Source: a bacterium (GTDB lineage: Bacteria > UBP6 > UBA1177 > JAKLFG01). Taken from it: DNA of 33,369 nt. The notes under the pieces were generated by a model that was not told the DNA's origin, searched no databases, and saw only the letters and a program-made list of their open reading frames with translations. Position 1 is the stretch's first letter. Each line of letters begins with the position of its first letter. Positions 32,811 to 33,369 of this stretch are shown here, piece after piece. The stretch is taken from assembly GCA_022711315.1 (NCBI GenBank), contig JAKLFG010000026.1, positions 1 to 33,369 on the forward strand, given 5' to 3'. The translations under genes were made by a program, and so were the position numbers.

Positions 32811-33369
32811 ACGAAGGGACGATGTTGCGCAGGATCCGCGCCTTCGAGGCGTACCTGCAGATAGAACTGACGCGAAAATGGGCCTTGGCGCTCCTCTTCC
32901 TGTTCTTCCTCCTGCCGCGGAGCGGTCTCCTGTTCCTCGCGGTCCTCTTCTTCGCCGCCTCGCTCCTGCCGAAGGATGTGCAGTCGCGCCGGCTCTCGCT
33001 CTACCTTGCCCTTCCCTTCACCCGCACGGGGCTTTTCTGGTGTTCGTTCGGGACCGGTCTTCTGCTCATGCTCCTTGGCGCGCTCATCAGCGGCGCGATA
33101 GGGCTCGACCCCGACTGGGCGTCGAAACTTGTCTCGATGCTTATCTTCTTCGTCGCCTATTTCTCGATATCGCTCATCGGCGCGGTCGCGGGACGCGATA
33201 CCCTTACGCTCCCTATACTCGCGCTCTTCACCGAGATAACGGCGGGTGCGGCGCTGGGGGTCGAACATCCGTTCCGCGCCTTTAGCCCCTTTTATCAAGA
33301 GGACCTGCTCTACGCCGGACTCGTGGCGCTCCTCCTGCTTGCAGCCGCCTTCACCCATTACCAGATCGT
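32807..33369 (+). CDS. multi-pass membrane protein, 3' end cut by window
   Basis: The ATG at 32807 overlaps the previous stop (ATGA); the frame stays open to the window end, giving 187 residues. It starts 'MNEGTMLRRIRAFEAYLQIE', an amphipathic cytoplasmic segment, followed by at least five hydrophobic stretches ('WALALLFLFFLLP', 'FLAVLFFAASLLP', 'GLLLMLLGALISGAIGL', 'LVSMLIFFVAYFSISLIGAV', 'GLVALLLLAAAF'). The layout resembles ABC-2-type permease subunits, and 'SLYLALPFTRTGLFWCSF' is like the first loop of such proteins, but no ATPase gene is in the window. Treat the permease idea as a guess. Confidence 0.7.
   Translation, partial: MNEGTMLRRIRAFEAYLQIELTRKWALALLFLFFLLPRSGLLFLAVLFFAASLLPKDVQSRRLSLYLALPFTRTGLFWCSFGTGLLLMLLGALISGAIGLDPDWASKLVSMLIFFVAYFSISLIGAVAGRDTLTLPILALFTEITAGAALGVEHPFRAFSPFYQEDLLYAGLVALLLLAAAFTHYQI

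Overview
The window looks like chromosomal DNA from an uncultured Gram-negative bacterium of deltaproteobacterial/Myxococcota type. The evidence is indirect: a GC-rich background, several lipoproteins with Asp/Thr-rich tethers straight after the lipobox, MopE-like, thrombospondin type-3-like and 'CGNGIVEPGEVCDG' Cys-rich modules, SBBP-type propellers, and outer-membrane barrel proteins. No rRNA, tRNA, insertion sequence, phage gene or CRISPR array was seen. The phylum assignment is inference.

Layout. (1) 1-1971, +: the 3' part of a secreted beta-propeller protein, cut by the window edge. (2) 1981-4963, -: a two-gene unit, a four-module envelope protein (CsgG/FlgO-like, PEGA, ankyrin-like, beta-barrel) followed by a YfbR-like HD hydrolase. 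(3) 5101-6261, +: alanine racemase, divergent from (2). (4) 6328-11799, -: a giant (1823 aa) lipoprotein with a seven-bladed propeller, an exact 7 x 168 bp Cys-rich repeat array, a (VTDD[IV])n stalk and a C-terminal GCGC motif, ending in a clear terminator. (5) 12043-14750, +: an outer-membrane barrel translationally coupled to a lipoprotein. (6) 22951-14760, -: a compact six-gene run of pyrimidine-nucleoside phosphorylase, PlsB-like acyltransferase, GAF-HD-GYP c-di-GMP phosphodiesterase, a secreted helical protein, a choice-of-anchor-L-like lipoprotein and recR. (7) 23227-30287, +: a lipoprotein coupled to an 1830-aa exported protein built on an M6 (immune inhibitor A) metalloprotease scaffold whose zinc motif reads EEYLH instead of HExxH. 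(8) 30438-33369, +: an MFS/POT-like transporter, a membrane-anchored ankyrin protein, a small membrane protein and a truncated multi-pass membrane protein, each closely spaced or overlapping.

The main theme is envelope and surface biology: large secreted repeat proteins, lipoproteins and barrels in small coupled units between housekeeping genes. The most unusual locus is 23227-30287: the M6-like domain has lost a canonical zinc ligand, a lone CXXCH motif lies further along, and base composition changes sharply inside the gene near 28270. Seven putative sigma70-type promoters were read by eye, all with 16-17 bp spacers; five have a GC-rich stretch just after the -10. No gene-free stretch exceeds 300 bases; the longest gaps (22952-23226, 11800-12042) hold promoters.
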